In this document: positions 1-11,415 of the stretch, one piece after another | Layout of the letters: each line of letters starts with the position of its first letter | How positions within the stretch are numbered: position 1 is the first letter of the stretch | Source of the DNA: Nocardia sp. MH4 | GTDB taxonomy: Bacteria; Actinomycetota; Actinomycetes; Mycobacteriales; Mycobacteriaceae | Assembly (NCBI RefSeq): GCF_019266065.1 | Contig: NZ_LPNR01000106.1 | Location: 1-64,000 of the forward strand | DNA length: 64,000 nt | Direction: 5' to 3' | The notes under the pieces: model-generated | What the model was told of the DNA's origin: nothing | What the model saw: the letters and a program-made list of their open reading frames with translations, nothing else | Database searches by the model: none | Made by a program: the position numbers and the translations under genes

Positions 1-3000
1 GCGCGCGGCCAGCGCCGGGCGGCCGGGCCCGCCCTCGGCGGCGGGCACGACCCGGGCCGCCAGCTGCGCCACGGTCGGCGCGTCGAACAGATCGCGCAGG
101 GCGATGGTCGAGCCGAGCGCCGAATTCACCCGGGCGACCACCTTGGTCGCGCTCAGCGAGTTGCCGCCGAGTTCGAAGAACGACTGGTCGACGCTGACCT
201 GCTCGGCCCCGATGACCTCCGCGAACACCGCGGCCACCGCGGCCTCGGTGTCGGTCCGGGGCGCGAGGTAGGGGCGCTGCGCCGCCGAGAAGTCCGGCAC
301 CGGCAAGGCTTTGCGATCCAGCTTGCCCACGGGGGTGAGGGGAATCTCGTCGAGCACGACGACATAGGCGGGCACCATGTAGCCGGGCAGCTCCGCCGCG
401 ACGGCCGCGCGCACCCGCTCGGTCTCCAGTGCGACACCGGGCGTGGGCAGGACATAGGACACCAGCACGGTCGCCCCCGCCGGGCCCGCGCGCCCGATGG
501 TCACCGCGTAGTCGATCTCCTCGTCGCGCGAGAGCACCGCGTCGATCTCGCCGAGCTCGATCCGCAGGCCGCGGATCTTCACCTGGAAGTCGCTGCGGCC
601 CAGGTACTCCAGCGCGAGGTCGCCGTCCTCGACGACCCAGCGGACCATGTCGCCGGTGCGATACATGCGGTCACCGGGCTCGCCGTAGGGATCGGCGACG
701 AACCGGCTCGCGGTCATCTCGAACCGGTTGAAATAGCCGCGGGCCAGCGCGGGCCCGGCCAGATACAGCTCGCCCGCGATGCCGACCGGCACCGGCCGCA
801 ACCAGGTGTCCAGCACCACCACCGCCGACCCCCGGATCGGTCCGCCGATGGTGATCGGTTCGCCCGCCACCAGCTCGGCGGGACCGGTGGCCCAGATGCT
901 GAATTCGGTGGGGCCGTACAGGTTCACCATCCGGCGACCGGCCGACCACTTCTCGATCAGCTCGGGGGTGGCGGCCTCACCGGCGACCGACAGCACCCGC
1001 AGATCGGTGAGTTCGGTCGGTTCCATGGTGGCCAGCGCCGACGGGGTGATCACCGCGTGGGTGACCCGTTCGGCGCGCAGCAGCCCTTCGAGTTCGCTGC
1101 CGCCGTAGACCTCCGGCGGCGAGATCACGAGCCGCCCGCCCGCCGAATGCGCGGTGAGCATCTCGAAGACCGAGGCGTCGAAGCTGGGCGAGGCGACCTG
1201 CAGCGCGCTCGCCGACGGGTCGAGGGCCAGCGTCTCCCGTTGCGCGGTGGTGAGATTGGCGATGCCGCGATGGCTGAGCAGCACCGCCTTCGGCTTGCCG
1301 GTGGAACCGGAGGTGTAGATCAGGTAGGCGGTGTGGTCGATGTCGATGGGCCCGCCGCGTTCGGCGTCGGTGATCGGCGCATCGGAGACCAGCATCACCC
1401 GGCGCAGCGTGTTCAGGTCGTCGAGCAGCAGCCAGTCGATGGTGCCGGGCAGCGTCTCCCCGGTCGTGGTGACGGTGACGCCGATCGGCGCCTTCGAATC
1501 GGCGAGCATGTGCTCGATGCGCTCCACCGGATAGCTCGGGTCCAGCGGGACGAATGCCGCGCCGGTCTTGGCCAGCGCCCACACGGCCACCACCGATTCC
1601 AGCGACCGGGTGAGGGCGAGCACCACGAACACCTCGGGGCCGACGCCGCGGCCCAGCAGGACCCGGGCGAACCGGTTCGACCAGGAATCCAGGTCGCGGT
1701 AGCTCATTCGCAGCTCACCCGCGCTGACCGCGATCGCGTCGGGATCGATGCTCGCGCCCGCGGTCAGGATGTCGGGCATCGTCCGCATCGGCACCGAGGG
1801 CAGCCCGCGGACCGGCGCCAGCCGCGCCAGTTCGGTGTCGTCGCAGTAGCGCACCTGCGAGACCAGGTCGTGCGGCTGCGCGGCGAGCCGGCCGAGCAGC
1901 CCGACGAACCGGTCCAGCAGCGACTGCGCGGCGGTGGCGTCGAGCTGATCGGCCATGAACTTCACCGTGATCCGCAGCGCGTCGCCCGCGCCCGCCTCGC
2001 CGCGCAGCGGGATCACCATGAGATTGAGCGGATACGGCGTCGCGTCGGTGCCCTCGACGTCGAGCACCCGCATACCCGCGATGTCGAGCGCCTGCGAGAG
2101 CGCCTCGCGATCGATCGGATAGGACTCGAACACGGTGAGGGTGTCGAACAATTCGGCCAGCCCGACCGCACGGTGGATCGCGGCCAGCCCGACGTGCTGA
2201 TGATCCATCAGCCGGGCCTGCTCGGCCTGCACCCGGGCCAGCAGATCGGAGACCTTCTCGGCGGGGTCCAGCGTCACCCGCACCGGGACGGTGTTGATGA
2301 ACAGGCCGACCATCTCCTCGACGCCCGGCAGCTCCGGCGGCCTGCCCGACACCGTGCTGCCGAACACCACGTCGGTGCGGCCGGTCAGCATGGCCAGCAG
2401 CAGCGCCCAGCTCGTCTGGACCAGAGTGTTCACCGTGGCGCCCGCCTCGCGGGCCGCGCCCTCGAGCTCGGCGACCGTGGCGGCGGACAGCTCGCGGGTG
2501 ACCATCGCGGTCTCCGGTGAGGCGATCCCGGCCAGGGTGGGGACCGCGCGCGTCGGGGTGTCGATCCCGGCCAGGGACTGCTGCCAGGCGGCGAGCGAGG
2601 CGTCGGCGTCCTGGGCGGCGAGCCAGGCCAGGAAGTCGCGGTAGGAGCGGGCGGGCGGCAGCACCGACGCGTCGCCCGCGGTGACGTAGAGCGCGAGCAG
2701 TTCCCGGACCAGCAGCGGCGTCGACCAGCCGTCGAGCACCAGGTGATGGTTGGTCATGATCAGCCGGAACCGGCCGGGCGCGGTGGTGACCAGGGTGAAG
2801 CGGATCAGCGGGGGACGGGTGAGGTCGAAGCGGGTCAGCGCGTCCAGGGCGATGATCCGGTCGAGTTCGCGGGTGCGCTCCGCGTCGTCGGTGAGGTCGG
2901 TCAGATCGATGTCGGTCCAGCGGATCTCGGCGTCGGCCAGGACCAGCTGGCGTGGACCGTCGTCGGTCTCCACGAACGCCACCCGCAGGTTCTCGTGCCG

Positions 3001-6000
3001 GTCGACGAGCGCCTGGGCCGCGATCCGCAGCCGGGTGGTGTCGACGGTGCCCGCCAGGGTGAGCATCGACTGCACGGTGTAGCCGTCGGCGGTGTCGGAG
3101 TCGTAGAGCGCGTGGAAGAGCAGGCCGTACTGCAGCGGCGAGAGCGGCCACACGTCGACGAGATTCGGGTAGCTCTGTTCCCAGCGATCGATCTGCGGCT
3201 GGTCGAGGGCGACGAGCGGGAAATCCGACGGCGTGCGCCCACCGGCCTCTCCGGAACGCGCGTGGTCGGCGAGCGCGCGCAGCGCGGCGGTCCACAGGTC
3301 GGCCAGCTCGTCGACCGCGTGCTCGTCGAGCAGCCTGCTCGCGTAGGCCCAGGTGACTTCCAGGCCGGCGTCGGTCAGCACGGCATTGATGTCGACGACG
3401 GCGGCCAGCGGGGCCCGCTCGTCGTTGGTCGCGGCGAAGCGCCGGGGCATCCAGGGATCCTCGCCGGTAACCGCGCGGCCGAGATAGTTGAAGCTCAGCT
3501 GGGGCGTGGGGGCATCGGCCAGCGCGGCGGCGGTGTCGCTGTTCAGGTACCGCAGCAGGCCGTAGCCGACCCCGCGGTCGGGCAGCGATCGTAACTGCTC
3601 CTTGGTGGCCTTGAGGGCGGACCCCGCCGCCGGGCCGCCGGCGAAGGCGTCGCTCAGGTCGATGTCGGCGAGGTCGACCGCGACCGGGTACACGCTGGTG
3701 AACCAGCCGACCGTGCGCGCGACATCGGCGCCGGGCAGCAGGGATTCGTCGCGGCCGTGGCCCTCCAGGGTCAGCAGGGCCCCGGTGCGGTCGCGCCAGC
3801 GGCACACGGCCATGGTCAGTGCCGCGAGCAGCACATCGTCGGCGCCGCAATGGAATTGCTCGGGCAGGGTGGTCAGGACGGTGTGCGCGAGCTCCGGCGG
3901 TACCGTGCTCAGCCGCTGTTTCATGGTGGCGACGACGTCGACGACGGGGTCGAAGGCGGTCCGGTCGGCGGCGAACGAGGGGTCCGGTGTCGCCAGGACG
4001 TGTTGCCAGATCGGCAGTTCGCCGAGCCGGGTGTCGGCATCGTCGGCCAGTCCGTGCGCCCAGCGGCGGAAGGAGGTGCCGACCGGGTCGAGGGTGCCGC
4101 CGAAGGCGGCGGTCGCGAAGTCCGGCAGCAGGATTCGCCACGAGACGCCGTCGGTGACGAGGTGGTGCAGGACCAGCCAGCACAGCGGCGCGGCCTCGGC
4201 ACGGTCGAGCAGCACGAACCGGGCGACGGCGCCGACCGTGGGATCGAGCTGATCCGCGGCGTCCTGCAAGGCACGCTCGACGGCGTCGTCGGTGTCGGCC
4301 GAGACGACGTCGAGCAGCGGGTCGGCGGCGACCGAACCGGGTTCGGCGACCACCCATTCCCAGCCCCGCGGGGTCTCGCGCAGCGACGAGCGGAGCAGGT
4401 CGTGGTGATCGAGCAGGACCTGGATCGCGGTCGCCAGCGCCGCACGGTCGATGCCCGCGGGCAGGCCGATCAGCACGGCCTGCCCGTACCGGCCCCAGGC
4501 GTCACCGTGCTCGACCAGCGCGTGCACGATCGGCGTGAGCGGCACCGGACCGACACCGCCACCGGGCAATTCGTGCACCACGTGGACCTCGGTGTCGGCC
4601 GCGACCGCCGCCAGCGCGGCGACGGTCTTGCGTTCGAACACGTCCCGGGCGCTGAACGCGATCCCGGCGGCCTTCGCCCGCGAGACCAGCTGGATGGAGA
4701 CGATGCTGTCGCCACCGAGGGCGAAGAAGCTGTCGTCGACGCCGACCGACTCCAGGCCGAGCACGTCGGCGAACAGCGCGGCGAGCGTCTCCTCGCGCGG
4801 GGTGGACGGCGCGCGGCTGGTGACGGTGCGCGCGCTGAAATCCGGTGCGGGCAGCGCCTTGCGGTCCACCTTGCCCAGCGGCGTCAGCGGAACCCGGTCG
4901 AGCACCATGACCACCGCGGGCACCATGTAGGCCGGAAGGCTCTCGCCGACCGCCGCTTTCACGGCCTCGGGGTGGACGTCGGCGCCGGGCTCGGTCGTCA
5001 CATACGACACCAGCGCGGTCGCGCCCGTGGCCGTCTCGACGCCGAGGGTGAGCGCGAAATCGATCTCGGGCAGCCGCTGCAGGGCGGCATCGATCTCCCC
5101 GAGCTCGATCCGGAAGCCGCGCACCTTCACCTGGAAGTCGCTGCGGCCCTGGTATTCCAGGACGAACCGGCCGTCGTCGTCGCGCCACCGCACCAGGTCG
5201 CCGGTGCGGTACATCCGCTCACCGGGTGCGTGCGGATTCGCGACGAACCGGCTCGCCGTCAGACCGGTGCGCCGGTGATAGCCGCGGGCCACGCCGGGGC
5301 CGGCGAGGTACAGCTCGCCGACGGTGCCCGCCGGGACCGGGCGCAGCCAGGGATCCAGCACCAGACCGGTCACCCCGCGCACGAGACTGCCGATCGTCAC
5401 CGGCGCATCGGGCACCAAGGCGTCGGTGAGGGTGGTGGTCACGGTGGTCTCGGTGGGGCCGTAACCGTTGAGCAGGGTGCGACCGGCCCACTTGGCCACC
5501 AGTTCCGGCGGGCACGCGTCGCCGCCGACGACGATCGTGCGCAGCCCGGGCAGCGTCGCGGGATCGAGCGAACCCACGACGGCCGGGGTGACATTGAGAT
5601 GGGTGACCCGGTGCGCGCGCAGCACCTGCGCCATGTCCTCGCCCGCGTACGCCGAGGGCGGCACCACCGCCAGGCTCGCGCCCGCCGCCAGCGTCACCAG
5701 GATCTCCTCGACGGAGATGTCGAAACTCGGCGAGACGGCGTGGGCGACAACGGAGCTCGCGTCGACACCGAACCCGGCTCCCGAGCTCGCGACGAGGTTG
5801 GCCAGGCCGCGATGCGAGACGAGCACGCCCTTGGGCAGACCCGTCGAGCCGGAGGTGTAGATGATGTAGGCGACCTGATCCGGCCGCACCGGAGCGCGGC
5901 GGTCGGCGTCGGCGATCGGCCCGGCATCCTGGGCGGCGATCTGCGCGAGGGTCGCCTCGTCGTCGAGGGTGAGCCAGTCGACCCCGTCCGGCAGCGATTT

Positions 6001-7695
6001 GCGCGCCTGCGCCACGGTCAGACCCGTGATCACCCCGCTGTCGTCGACCATGTGCTCGATGCGGTCGGCCGGATAGGTGGGATCGATCGGGACGAACGGC
6101 GCGCCGGTCTTGGCGACCGCGATGGTCGCCAGCACCGACTCGGCCGAGCGCGGGATGGACAGGGCGACACCGTGTTCGGGGCCGGCGCCGGCGGCGATCA
6201 GCACCCGGGCGAGCCGGTTGGTGTAGTCGTCGACGGCGCGGTAGGTCAGTGTCTCGTGCGCGCCCCAGCGCAGCGCCACCGCGTCCGGGTCGAGTGCGGC
6301 GCCCGCCGTGAGGATCTCGGGCAGCGTGCGGATGTCGACCCCGGCCGGTCCGCGCGCGGGGACCGCGAGGGCCTCCTCGGCGGGGGACAGGACCGGCACC
6401 GCCGACAGCGGCGCCTCGGGTCCGGCGACCAGGAATCGGTGCAGGAACCGCAGGAAGCGCGCGTGATGCCCCGCCAGGTCGGCCTCGCTGTACAGATTGC
6501 CGTTGCCCTGCAAGTCGATGTGGGTGCTCTCGCCGCCGACGCCCGGATACAGGTTGACGAACAGGTCGTCGATCAGGCCGGAGGTGAGCACGTGCAACCG
6601 CCCGACGACCGGGCCGAGCGCGATCCTGGTGTCGACCATCATCAGATTCACGGCCGGGCCGAACGAGGTGGCCTCGTCCATCGCCCAGCCGAGGTCGCGG
6701 ACGATGTCCTCCTGGCGGTAGCGCTGGCGGCGCAGCGCGCCGGTCAGCTCGCTCTGCACGGCGAGGATCGCCGCGCCGACGGTCGTGGTCGGGTCCAGAC
6801 CGACCCGCAGCGGGACGACATTGGCGAGCATGCCGCCGGACCGGCGCAGCGTCGCGGAGGTGCGCGCCGACACCGGCAGGCTCAATACCACTTCTCGCGC
6901 CCCCGTCATCGCGGCCAGGTAGGCGCCGAACGCGGCGACCACCGTCGGCGCGACACCCGAGTTCACGGCGGCGGCAACGGAATCCAGCAGCGCCGCGGTC
7001 TCGGCGGGCAGCGCGCCCGAGACCCGGTTCGGGTGGCCGTCGACCTCGGCGTCGCGCCCGGCCAGATTCACCGGATCGGCCATCCCCGCCAGGTGCTCAC
7101 GCCAGTACTCCCGGTCGGCGGTGAAACGGTCGGAGGTGCGGTAGGCCAGGTCGGCCGCCACGATCTTCTGCAACGGCTCGGCCTTGGACGCCGGGGCCTC
7201 TCTGCCCTCGACGGCGGCGTTGTAGAGCTCGCCGGTGCGCTGCACCAGGGCCAGCGCCCCCATGCCGTCCAGCGCGATGTGATGCATCCGCGAATACCAG
7301 AACCAGCGGTCGTCGGCGACGCGGAGCATGGCCAACCGGACCAATCGGTCGCGCATCACGTCCAGGGGAGCGGTGTACTCGGCGCGCATCCACGCGTGCG
7401 CCGCCGCGACGGGGTCGGGCTCGGCGCGTAGATCCAGCTCGGCCATCTCGTCGTCGAGGGAGAAGTCGACGTACTGGTGGGGTTGGCCGTCGATGTCGAT
7501 CAGGCGCAGATAGCCGGTGCCGAACTCGCGGCCGGTCCGGCGCACGACCCGCAGCAGCAGTTCGTGGTCGACCGGACCACTCAATTCGACGTATTGGGCG
7601 ATGGAAATGGGGGTGTCGCCCGCGATGTGCTGGGCGAACCAGATACCACGTTGCGCCGCGGACAGCGGGAAGGCGCCCTCGGAAGGCTGGGTCAT
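1..7695 (-). CDS. Non-ribosomal peptide synthetase, C-A-T-E-C-A-T-, C-terminus beyond window edge
   Basis: Assembles a peptide on carrier domains; 2565 residues are visible and the reading frame runs off the left edge without a stop. Domains in order: condensation (about 8-440, HHxxxDG at 138); adenylation 1 (about 460-960, TSGSTG at 614); carrier 1 (phosphopantetheine Ser near 997 in GGDSI); epimerization (about 1040-1470, HHLVTDG at 1177 followed by VSWRIL, and an FNYLGR motif); condensation 2 (about 1510-1940, HHLVLDGWS at 1650, the type accepting a D-residue donor); adenylation 2 (about 1970-2460, TSGSTG at 2128); carrier 2 (Ser near 2513). So the first residue should be a D-amino acid. 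My manual pocket reading is D-I-E-N-V-G-G-V for A1, which shares D, E, N and G with an ornithine-type code, and D-A-F-V-S-A-L-I for A2; both are tentative. The ATG at 7695 starts directly at the condensation domain, with a weak AGG about 8 bases upstream. A leading C domain means it either accepts an upstream chain or is a starter (acylating) domain. Confidence 0.95.
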   Translation of the reverse strand, partial: MTQPSEGAFPLSAAQRGIWFAQHIAGDTPISIAQYVELSGPVDHELLLRVVRRTGREFGTGYLRLIDIDGQPHQYVDFSLDDEMAELDLRAEPDPVAAAHAWMRAEYTAPLDVMRDRLVRLAMLRVADDRWFWYSRMHHIALDGMGALALVQRTGELYNAAVEGREAPASKAEPLQKIVAADLAYRTSDRFTADREYWREHLAGMADPVNLAGRDAEVDGHPNRVSGALPAETAALLDSVAAAVNSGVAPTVVAAFGAYLAAMTGAREVVLSLPVSARTSATLRRSGGMLANVVPLRVGLDPTTTVGAAILAVQSELTGALRRQRYRQEDIVRDLGWAMDEATSFGPAVNLMMVDTRIALGPVVGRLHVLTSGLIDDLFVNLYPGVGGESTHIDLQGNGNLYSEADLAGHHARFLRFLHRFLVAGPEAPLSAVPVLSPAEEALAVPARGPAGVDIRTLPEILTAGAALDPDAVALRWGAHETLTYRAVDDYTNRLARVLIAAGAGPEHGVALSIPRSAESVLATIAVAKTGAPFVPIDPTYPADRIEHMVDDSGVITGLTVAQARKSLPDGVDWLTLDDEATLAQIAAQDAGPIADADRRAPVRPDQVAYIIYTSGSTGLPKGVLVSHRGLANLVASSGAGFGVDASSVVAHAVSPSFDISVEEILVTLAAGASLAVVPPSAYAGEDMAQVLRAHRVTHLNVTPAVVGSLDPATLPGLRTIVVGGDACPPELVAKWAGRTLLNGYGPTETTVTTTLTDALVPDAPVTIGSLVRGVTGLVLDPWLRPVPAGTVGELYLAGPGVARGYHRRTGLTASRFVANPHAPGERMYRTGDLVRWRDDDGRFVLEYQGRSDFQVKVRGFRIELGEIDAALQRLPEIDFALTLGVETATGATALVSYVTTEPGADVHPEAVKAAVGESLPAYMVPAVVMVLDRVPLTPLGKVDRKALPAPDFSARTVTSRAPSTPREETLAALFADVLGLESVGVDDSFFALGGDSIVSIQLVSRAKAAGIAFSARDVFERKTVAALAAVAADTEVHVVHELPGGGVGPVPLTPIVHALVEHGDAWGRYGQAVLIGLPAGIDRAALATAIQVLLDHHDLLRSSLRETPRGWEWVVAEPGSVAADPLLDVVSADTDDAVERALQDAADQLDPTVGAVARFVLLDRAEAAPLCWLVLHHLVTDGVSWRILLPDFATAAFGGTLDPVGTSFRRWAHGLADDADTRLGELPIWQHVLATPDPSFAADRTAFDPVVDVVATMKQRLSTVPPELAHTVLTTLPEQFHCGADDVLLAALTMAVCRWRDRTGALLTLEGHGRDESLLPGADVARTVGWFTSVYPVAVDLADIDLSDAFAGGPAAGSALKATKEQLRSLPDRGVGYGLLRYLNSDTAAALADAPTPQLSFNYLGRAVTGEDPWMPRRFAATNDERAPLAAVVDINAVLTDAGLEVTWAYASRLLDEHAVDELADLWTAALRALADHARSGEAGGRTPSDFPLVALDQPQIDRWEQSYPNLVDVWPLSPLQYGLLFHALYDSDTADGYTVQSMLTLAGTVDTTRLRIAAQALVDRHENLRVAFVETDDGPRQLVLADAEIRWTDIDLTDLTDDAERTRELDRIIALDALTRFDLTRPPLIRFTLVTTAPGRFRLIMTNHHLVLDGWSTPLLVRELLALYVTAGDASVLPPARSYRDFLAWLAAQDADASLAAWQQSLAGIDTPTRAVPTLAGIASPETAMVTRELSAATVAELEGAAREAGATVNTLVQTSWALLLAMLTGRTDVVFGSTVSGRPPELPGVEEMVGLFINTVPVRVTLDPAEKVSDLLARVQAEQARLMDHQHVGLAAIHRAVGLAELFDTLTVFESYPIDREALSQALDIAGMRVLDVEGTDATPYPLNLMVIPLRGEAGAGDALRITVKFMADQLDATAAQSLLDRFVGLLGRLAAQPHDLVSQVRYCDDTELARLAPVRGLPSVPMRTMPDILTAGASIDPDAIAVSAGELRMSYRDLDSWSNRFARVLLGRGVGPEVFVVLALTRSLESVVAVWALAKTGAAFVPLDPSYPVERIEHMLADSKAPIGVTVTTTGETLPGTIDWLLLDDLNTLRRVMLVSDAPITDAERGGPIDIDHTAYLIYTSGSTGKPKAVLLSHRGIANLTTAQRETLALDPSASALQVASPSFDASVFEMLTAHSAGGRLVISPPEVYGGSELEGLLRAERVTHAVITPSALATMEPTELTDLRVLSVAGEAATPELIEKWSAGRRMVNLYGPTEFSIWATGPAELVAGEPITIGGPIRGSAVVVLDTWLRPVPVGIAGELYLAGPALARGYFNRFEMTASRFVADPYGEPGDRMYRTGDMVRWVVEDGDLALEYLGRSDFQVKIRGLRIELGEIDAVLSRDEEIDYAVTIGRAGPAGATVLVSYVLPTPGVALETERVRAAVAAELPGYMVPAYVVVLDEIPLTPVGKLDRKALPVPDFSAAQRPYLAPRTDTEAAVAAVFAEVIGAEQVSVDQSFFELGGNSLSATKVVARVNSALGSTIALRDLFDAPTVAQLAARVVPAAEGGPGRPALAAR

Positions 7696-7839
7696 GAGCG
7701 GACCTGCGTTCTCATGTCTGGAGCTCGGTATTCACCATGTGTCCCCGACCGGCGGGCGATTACCTGGTAGGTAGTACCCGCCGCTGCGTACTGCGCTCTC
7801 GATCCATTCTGGACCTGCGAGGACCAGACCGGAATGGGT

Positions 7840-8262
7840 TCAGGAGACAGCGCGCAGATCGGCCGTCGACAGCGGCGCGTCGGAGCTGACCAGATAACGC
7901 TGCAGGGTCGAGCGATCGTCGAGGACCAGCCAATCGACGACGTCGGTCAGTTCGGGCCTGCGGGCCCGGGTGGTGATGCCGGCGTAGGCGCCGAAGACGA
8001 ACTCGTCGTCAGTGACCGCGACGGGGATCGCGCCGATCTTGCGCACGGCCGCCTCGGCGACGATCGCCTCGATCGTGGCGTCGACCGCCAGCGCGATCCG
8101 GGCGCCCGCGGTGACGCCGCGGCCCAGCAGCAGTCGCGCCAGCCGGTTGGCCCAGCGATCCAGATCCGCGTCGGCGAGCTGTCCATCGGTGGCGATCGGG
8201 CCGCCCTGCTTGCGCGGCAGCTGGATGACGTTGTCGGCGATCGAGGTGGTCGTCGTGCTCAT
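7840..8262 (-). CDS. Stand-alone N-terminal fragment of an adenylation (AMP-binding) domain
   Basis: A 140-residue protein that aligns by eye with only the front of the adenylation domains of the neighbouring synthetase: LLLGRGV near the start, then DWLVLDDRSTLQRYLVSSDA, which matches [20 protein letters not shown] in adenylation domain 2 of the synthetase. It stops just before the TSGSTG ATP loop would begin, so it has no ATP- or substrate-binding core and cannot activate an amino acid as seen. The ATG at 8262 is preferred to a longer reading because AAGGGGA lies about 8 bases upstream. It is co-directional with the NRPS and lies 144 bp ahead of it, so co-transcription is plausible. It may be a relic of a lost or duplicated module, or a small protein that kept a structural role. 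No disruption is visible within the fragment itself. Confidence 0.75.
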   Translation of the reverse strand: MSTTTTSIADNVIQLPRKQGGPIATDGQLADADLDRWANRLARLLLGRGVTAGARIALAVDATIEAIVAEAAVRKIGAIPVAVTDDEFVFGAYAGITTRARRPELTDVVDWLVLDDRSTLQRYLVSSDAPLSTADLRAVS

Positions 8263-8351
8263 CGTGGTGTCCCCTTGGCGCTGGTAGGAGGTGCTTTTCG
8301 GTACACCTCTACTGTCGTCGCCGGGCGGGGTCTCCGACAGCGACCCCAGCG

Positions 8352-8392
8352 TTGGGGGGTGGCCTCCCAGGGGGGCGCGTTTCCCACCCCAA
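8352..8392 (-). terminator. Putative terminator hairpin after the beta-propeller gene
   Basis: An imperfect inverted repeat (TTGGGGGGTGG against CCACCCCAA, with one bulge) lies just beyond the stop of the upstream minus-strand gene and before the adenylation-fragment gene. There is no T tract, which is common for high-GC actinobacterial terminators. Confidence 0.4.
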
Positions 8393-8413
8393 GGTGGTTG
8401 AACCCGGTGGTCG

Positions 8414-10186
8414 TCAGCCGAAGCCGATGACCTCGATATCGCGGTACTTCGCATCGGTCGTGATCAGCAGCAGGGAACCGGCGACCGTGGTGAATCGCAG
8501 GGATCTGGTCCCCGGCGCCACGGTGATCGGCAGTACCGGTCCCGCGCGACCGGTCGACCGGTCCCAGGTGCGTAGGTGGTAGCCGTTGTCGGAGGTCAGC
8601 GTGACGACCTGGTCGGCGAGCAGCACCGCCGCCTCGGCGTACTGCGCTCGCTCGTCGGAGGTCGTGTCGAGCTCGGTGGATGCGCCGTCGGCCGCCGACA
8701 GGATTTCCCATCGCCTGGGCAGCCGATATCCGTCCGGGTGGTCGGAGCTGACCAGGGCGTGGTCGTCCGCGGCGCGCACGTCGACGTTTGTGCGGCTCGA
8801 TGCGGCGATCGCCGACGTCAGCGGGGCGTTCGGCGGCAGGAGGAGCGCGGCGTCGGCGCCGCCCCGGACGTAGCTGATCCAGACGAAGCCGCTGTCGAGC
8901 ACCCGGACCTCGACATAGCCGGGCGACTCCCGGCGCGGCGCGGAAAAGTCGCGCCGGTCGCGCACCTGCCCGGACCGCGGATCGAACACGGTGACAGCCA
9001 CCGTCGCCGTGTCGCCGTCGCCGCAGGTCGCGACTCGGTAGATCGCGGTCATCGTGGCGACGACGCGCTCCCCGGTCGAGGTGCACCCGGGCGGTTCGGC
9101 CGGAGTGGTCCACAGGTGGCGGCCGGTCCTCGCGTCGTACCGGGTCACCGTCCCGCGGGCGGAGGTGGTGGCCAGCAGGTGCCCGGGAACGATGGCGTCC
9201 CGGTCGCGGGTGAAATCCCCGGCGCGGTTGACGGCCCCGTCTCGGGTGAAGTCCGCGTCGGACCAGCGGAGTTCACCGGTGTCGGTGTCGAAGGCCAGCC
9301 AGCCGCGCTGCTCCCAGTAGGTCAGCACGACGTCCTCGCCGCGCAGCGCGACGGTCTTCGGCGGCACGTTCCCCACGCTGTCGGAGCCGACACCGAGGCG
9401 CCGGTAGTGCCAGCGTTCGGAACCCGTCGCACCATCGTAGGCCGTGATGCCGCCCCTGGTCGAGACGATGAACCCCGTTCCGGTGAAGGCGATTCGAGTG
9501 TCCGCGTTCGAGCCGCCGACCGGGGGCCGGAATCGGAATCTCTCCGGCCCGAGCACGGCGGGCACCGCGGTCTCCGGGCCGGGGTCGGCGGTGACGTGGT
9601 CGACCGAGGCACTGTCGTCGCCCAGCCGGCCCGCGACCCCGGCGGCGCCGAGCACCGGCGCGACGCCGACGACGAGGGCCACGACGAGCGCCGACCGCCG
9701 GGGCATAGGGGCGGTCGGCGTCGCCACGAGCACGAAGATCAGCGCCGCACCGAGGACGACGAGGGCCAGCGCCGCGATCGCACCCGGTACCCGCGGCGTG
9801 ACGACGAACTCCGCGGTCAGCCGCTGATAGGTCGACGGGATGTGCGCGGTCACCGCGAACACGATGCTTCCGATGAGCACCGCCAGCAGGGCGAGCACGC
9901 CACCGGCCGTGACACCCGCGGCCCGCTCGTCACCGCGGCGCCCACGGATCAGCACCACCGTCACGATCAGCACGACCGCACCCGCGAAGATCAGGGTTGC
10001 CCGGACGAGGTGGCGGGGGAACTCGCCGGTCTCGGCGTAGCTGTCGAACGGCACCGGAATCGGTGCGGCGACGAACCAGCTGTACAGCGCCAGCGCGACA
10101 CCCCCGGCGACCAGCACGGCACCGATCACACCCGCGTGGACCGGCCACGACGAACGTGCGCGCTCGGTCGACTGATCGTCGGACAT
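8414..10186 (-). CDS. Membrane protein with extracytoplasmic PQQ-like beta-propeller
   Basis: A 590-residue protein. The first about 215 residues hold five predicted membrane segments, including one beginning GVIGAVLVAGGVALALYSW and another around SALVVALVVGVAPVLGAAG. The remainder looks like repeated propeller blades with the usual alternation of ITAYDGATGSERW and WLAFDTDTGELRW, typical of PQQ-type or outer-membrane-assembly-like propellers that hold no catalytic residues. Its substrate or partner is unknown; such proteins are often scaffolds at the cell envelope. The ATG at 10186 is preferred over an in-frame start 96 bases further up because a GGGGG-rich Shine-Dalgarno sequence precedes it and the extension has no hydrophobic or domain character. 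It appears monocistronic, with an apparent hairpin after its stop. Confidence 0.8.
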   Translation of the reverse strand: MSDDQSTERARSSWPVHAGVIGAVLVAGGVALALYSWFVAAPIPVPFDSYAETGEFPRHLVRATLIFAGAVVLIVTVVLIRGRRGDERAAGVTAGGVLALLAVLIGSIVFAVTAHIPSTYQRLTAEFVVTPRVPGAIAALALVVLGAALIFVLVATPTAPMPRRSALVVALVVGVAPVLGAAGVAGRLGDDSASVDHVTADPGPETAVPAVLGPERFRFRPPVGGSNADTRIAFTGTGFIVSTRGGITAYDGATGSERWHYRRLGVGSDSVGNVPPKTVALRGEDVVLTYWEQRGWLAFDTDTGELRWSDADFTRDGAVNRAGDFTRDRDAIVPGHLLATTSARGTVTRYDARTGRHLWTTPAEPPGCTSTGERVVATMTAIYRVATCGDGDTATVAVTVFDPRSGQVRDRRDFSAPRRESPGYVEVRVLDSGFVWISYVRGGADAALLLPPNAPLTSAIAASSRTNVDVRAADDHALVSSDHPDGYRLPRRWEILSAADGASTELDTTSDERAQYAEAAVLLADQVVTLTSDNGYHLRTWDRSTGRAGPVLPITVAPGTRSLRFTTVAGSLLLITTDAKYRDIEVIGFG

Positions 10187-10285
10187 GTTCCCCCCGGATA
10201 AGGACTCGATCGACACCGCCCCACCGGGTGTCGAGTCGAGACTAGCGCCGGTGGTGGCGACGCGGAAAACGCGCCGCCCCACCGC

Positions 10286-11089
10286 TCAGCGCGCGTTGCC
10301 GCCGATGCTGAAGTGGGCGCCGGTGGGGTCGGTGAGACCGGCCAGGCGGCCGTAGGGGGTGTCCATCGGCTCGAAGACGACGCCGCCGCCGAGGGTCTTG
10401 GCGAGTTCGACGGTCTTGTCGACGTCGTCGGCGCCGAAGTAGGCCGTCCACGCGCCGGGGATGCTCTCGGGGAGGTGGCCGGTGGCGTCCATGACGCCGC
10501 CGCGCATCGGTGAGGTCGCGTGGATGGTCGTGTACCGGAACTCGGGGGTGTCGGCCACGGCGAAGGTGTCGCGCCAACCGAAGACCTCGCGGTAGAAGGT
10601 CAGCGACTGCTCGTAGGCGCGGGTCATCAGCTCGAACCAGGACGGGACGCCGTCGTGGTTGCGCCAGACACCGTCGGCGACATCGCCGATCGCCTCGAAG
10701 CCGGGGAACTCGTCGGCCTGCCAGACGCCGACGCCGACACCGCCGACATCGGCCAGCACCGCCATCGTGCCGAGGTCGCCGACCGCCATCGGCTCGACGA
10801 AGATGTTGCCGCCCGCGGCGCTCGCCTTCGCCGTGGTCGCCGCGGCGTCGGCGGAGGCCAGGTAGACCGTCCAGCGATCGGGGTAGGGGTCACCGGCGTC
10901 GGGGATCCGGGGCATCGCGCCCGCGACGGCCTTGCCGTCCTTGCGCAGGGTGGTGTAGCCGCCGAATTCCTCGCCGCCGCGTTCGGCGGTCCAGCCGAAC
11001 AGCTCGCCGTAGAAGGCGATTGCACGGTCGAGATCGGCGGTGTAGAGATCGACCCAGGTGGGATCACCGGGTTGCTGGGCACTGGACAT
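10286..11089 (-). CDS. VOC family protein with two glyoxalase/bleomycin-resistance domains
   Basis: A 267-residue protein made of two tandem vicinal-oxygen-chelate domains: about residues 10-125 (begins WVDLYTADLDRAIAFYGELFGW) and about 140-265 (begins WFELMTRAYEQSLTFYREVFGW, ends DPTGAHFSIGG). The two halves resemble each other, so it probably arose by duplication. This two-domain type is common in actinobacteria and includes hydroxylase-like or antibiotic-binding members; the metal and substrate cannot be told from sequence. GAGGAG lies 6 bases before the ATG. It is divergent from ctaD, with 326 bp between them. Confidence 0.88.
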   Translation of the reverse strand: MSSAQQPGDPTWVDLYTADLDRAIAFYGELFGWTAERGGEEFGGYTTLRKDGKAVAGAMPRIPDAGDPYPDRWTVYLASADAAATTAKASAAGGNIFVEPMAVGDLGTMAVLADVGGVGVGVWQADEFPGFEAIGDVADGVWRNHDGVPSWFELMTRAYEQSLTFYREVFGWRDTFAVADTPEFRYTTIHATSPMRGGVMDATGHLPESIPGAWTAYFGADDVDKTVELAKTLGGGVVFEPMDTPYGRLAGLTDPTGAHFSIGGNAR

Positions 11090-11415
11090 GACGACTCCTC
11101 GGCTGCGGGGGACTGGCTCGACAGAGACGGTGGCAGGACGCGCCCACCGTCATCGATCATGACGCCGCGACCTCCGAAAAGTCATCGCCGACAACCGTTG
11201 CACCCGCCCGACCTGCGGAGGAAGATCGAGAACGGCGCCGGGCCGACACGCGGTCGGCCATCTACGGCGCGCTGAATACGACACAGAGTAGGACCCGCGC
11301 GGAATGCTGCGGCAGCACGGTTTACGATTCACACCAACGCATGCTGACCGTCGTCTGCCTCTGACCGGAGGACGGAGGGCCTGCGAGTGACGTACAGGCA
11401 TCTTCAGGAGGATCA
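11090..11415. promoter_or_regulatory. 326-bp divergent intergenic region between VOC gene and ctaD
   Basis: No convincing gene is seen here on either strand; the short reading frames inside are arginine-rich shadows. It must hold the promoters of both flanking genes. The ctaD Shine-Dalgarno sequence AGGAGG is at 11406-11411. A slightly AT-richer patch around 11320-11345 (TTTACGATTCACACC) is a possible promoter region, but no clear -35/-10 pair could be assigned. Confidence 0.5.

Noticed and set aside
3757..7431. A 1224-codon plus-strand open frame across the first NRPS
   Set aside because: Low-complexity Arg/Gly/Asp composition with no motif; the minus strand encodes clear NRPS domains throughout.
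11150..11401. Short minus-strand frame in the ctaD upstream region
   Set aside because: Arg-rich, no ribosome site and no recognisable pattern.
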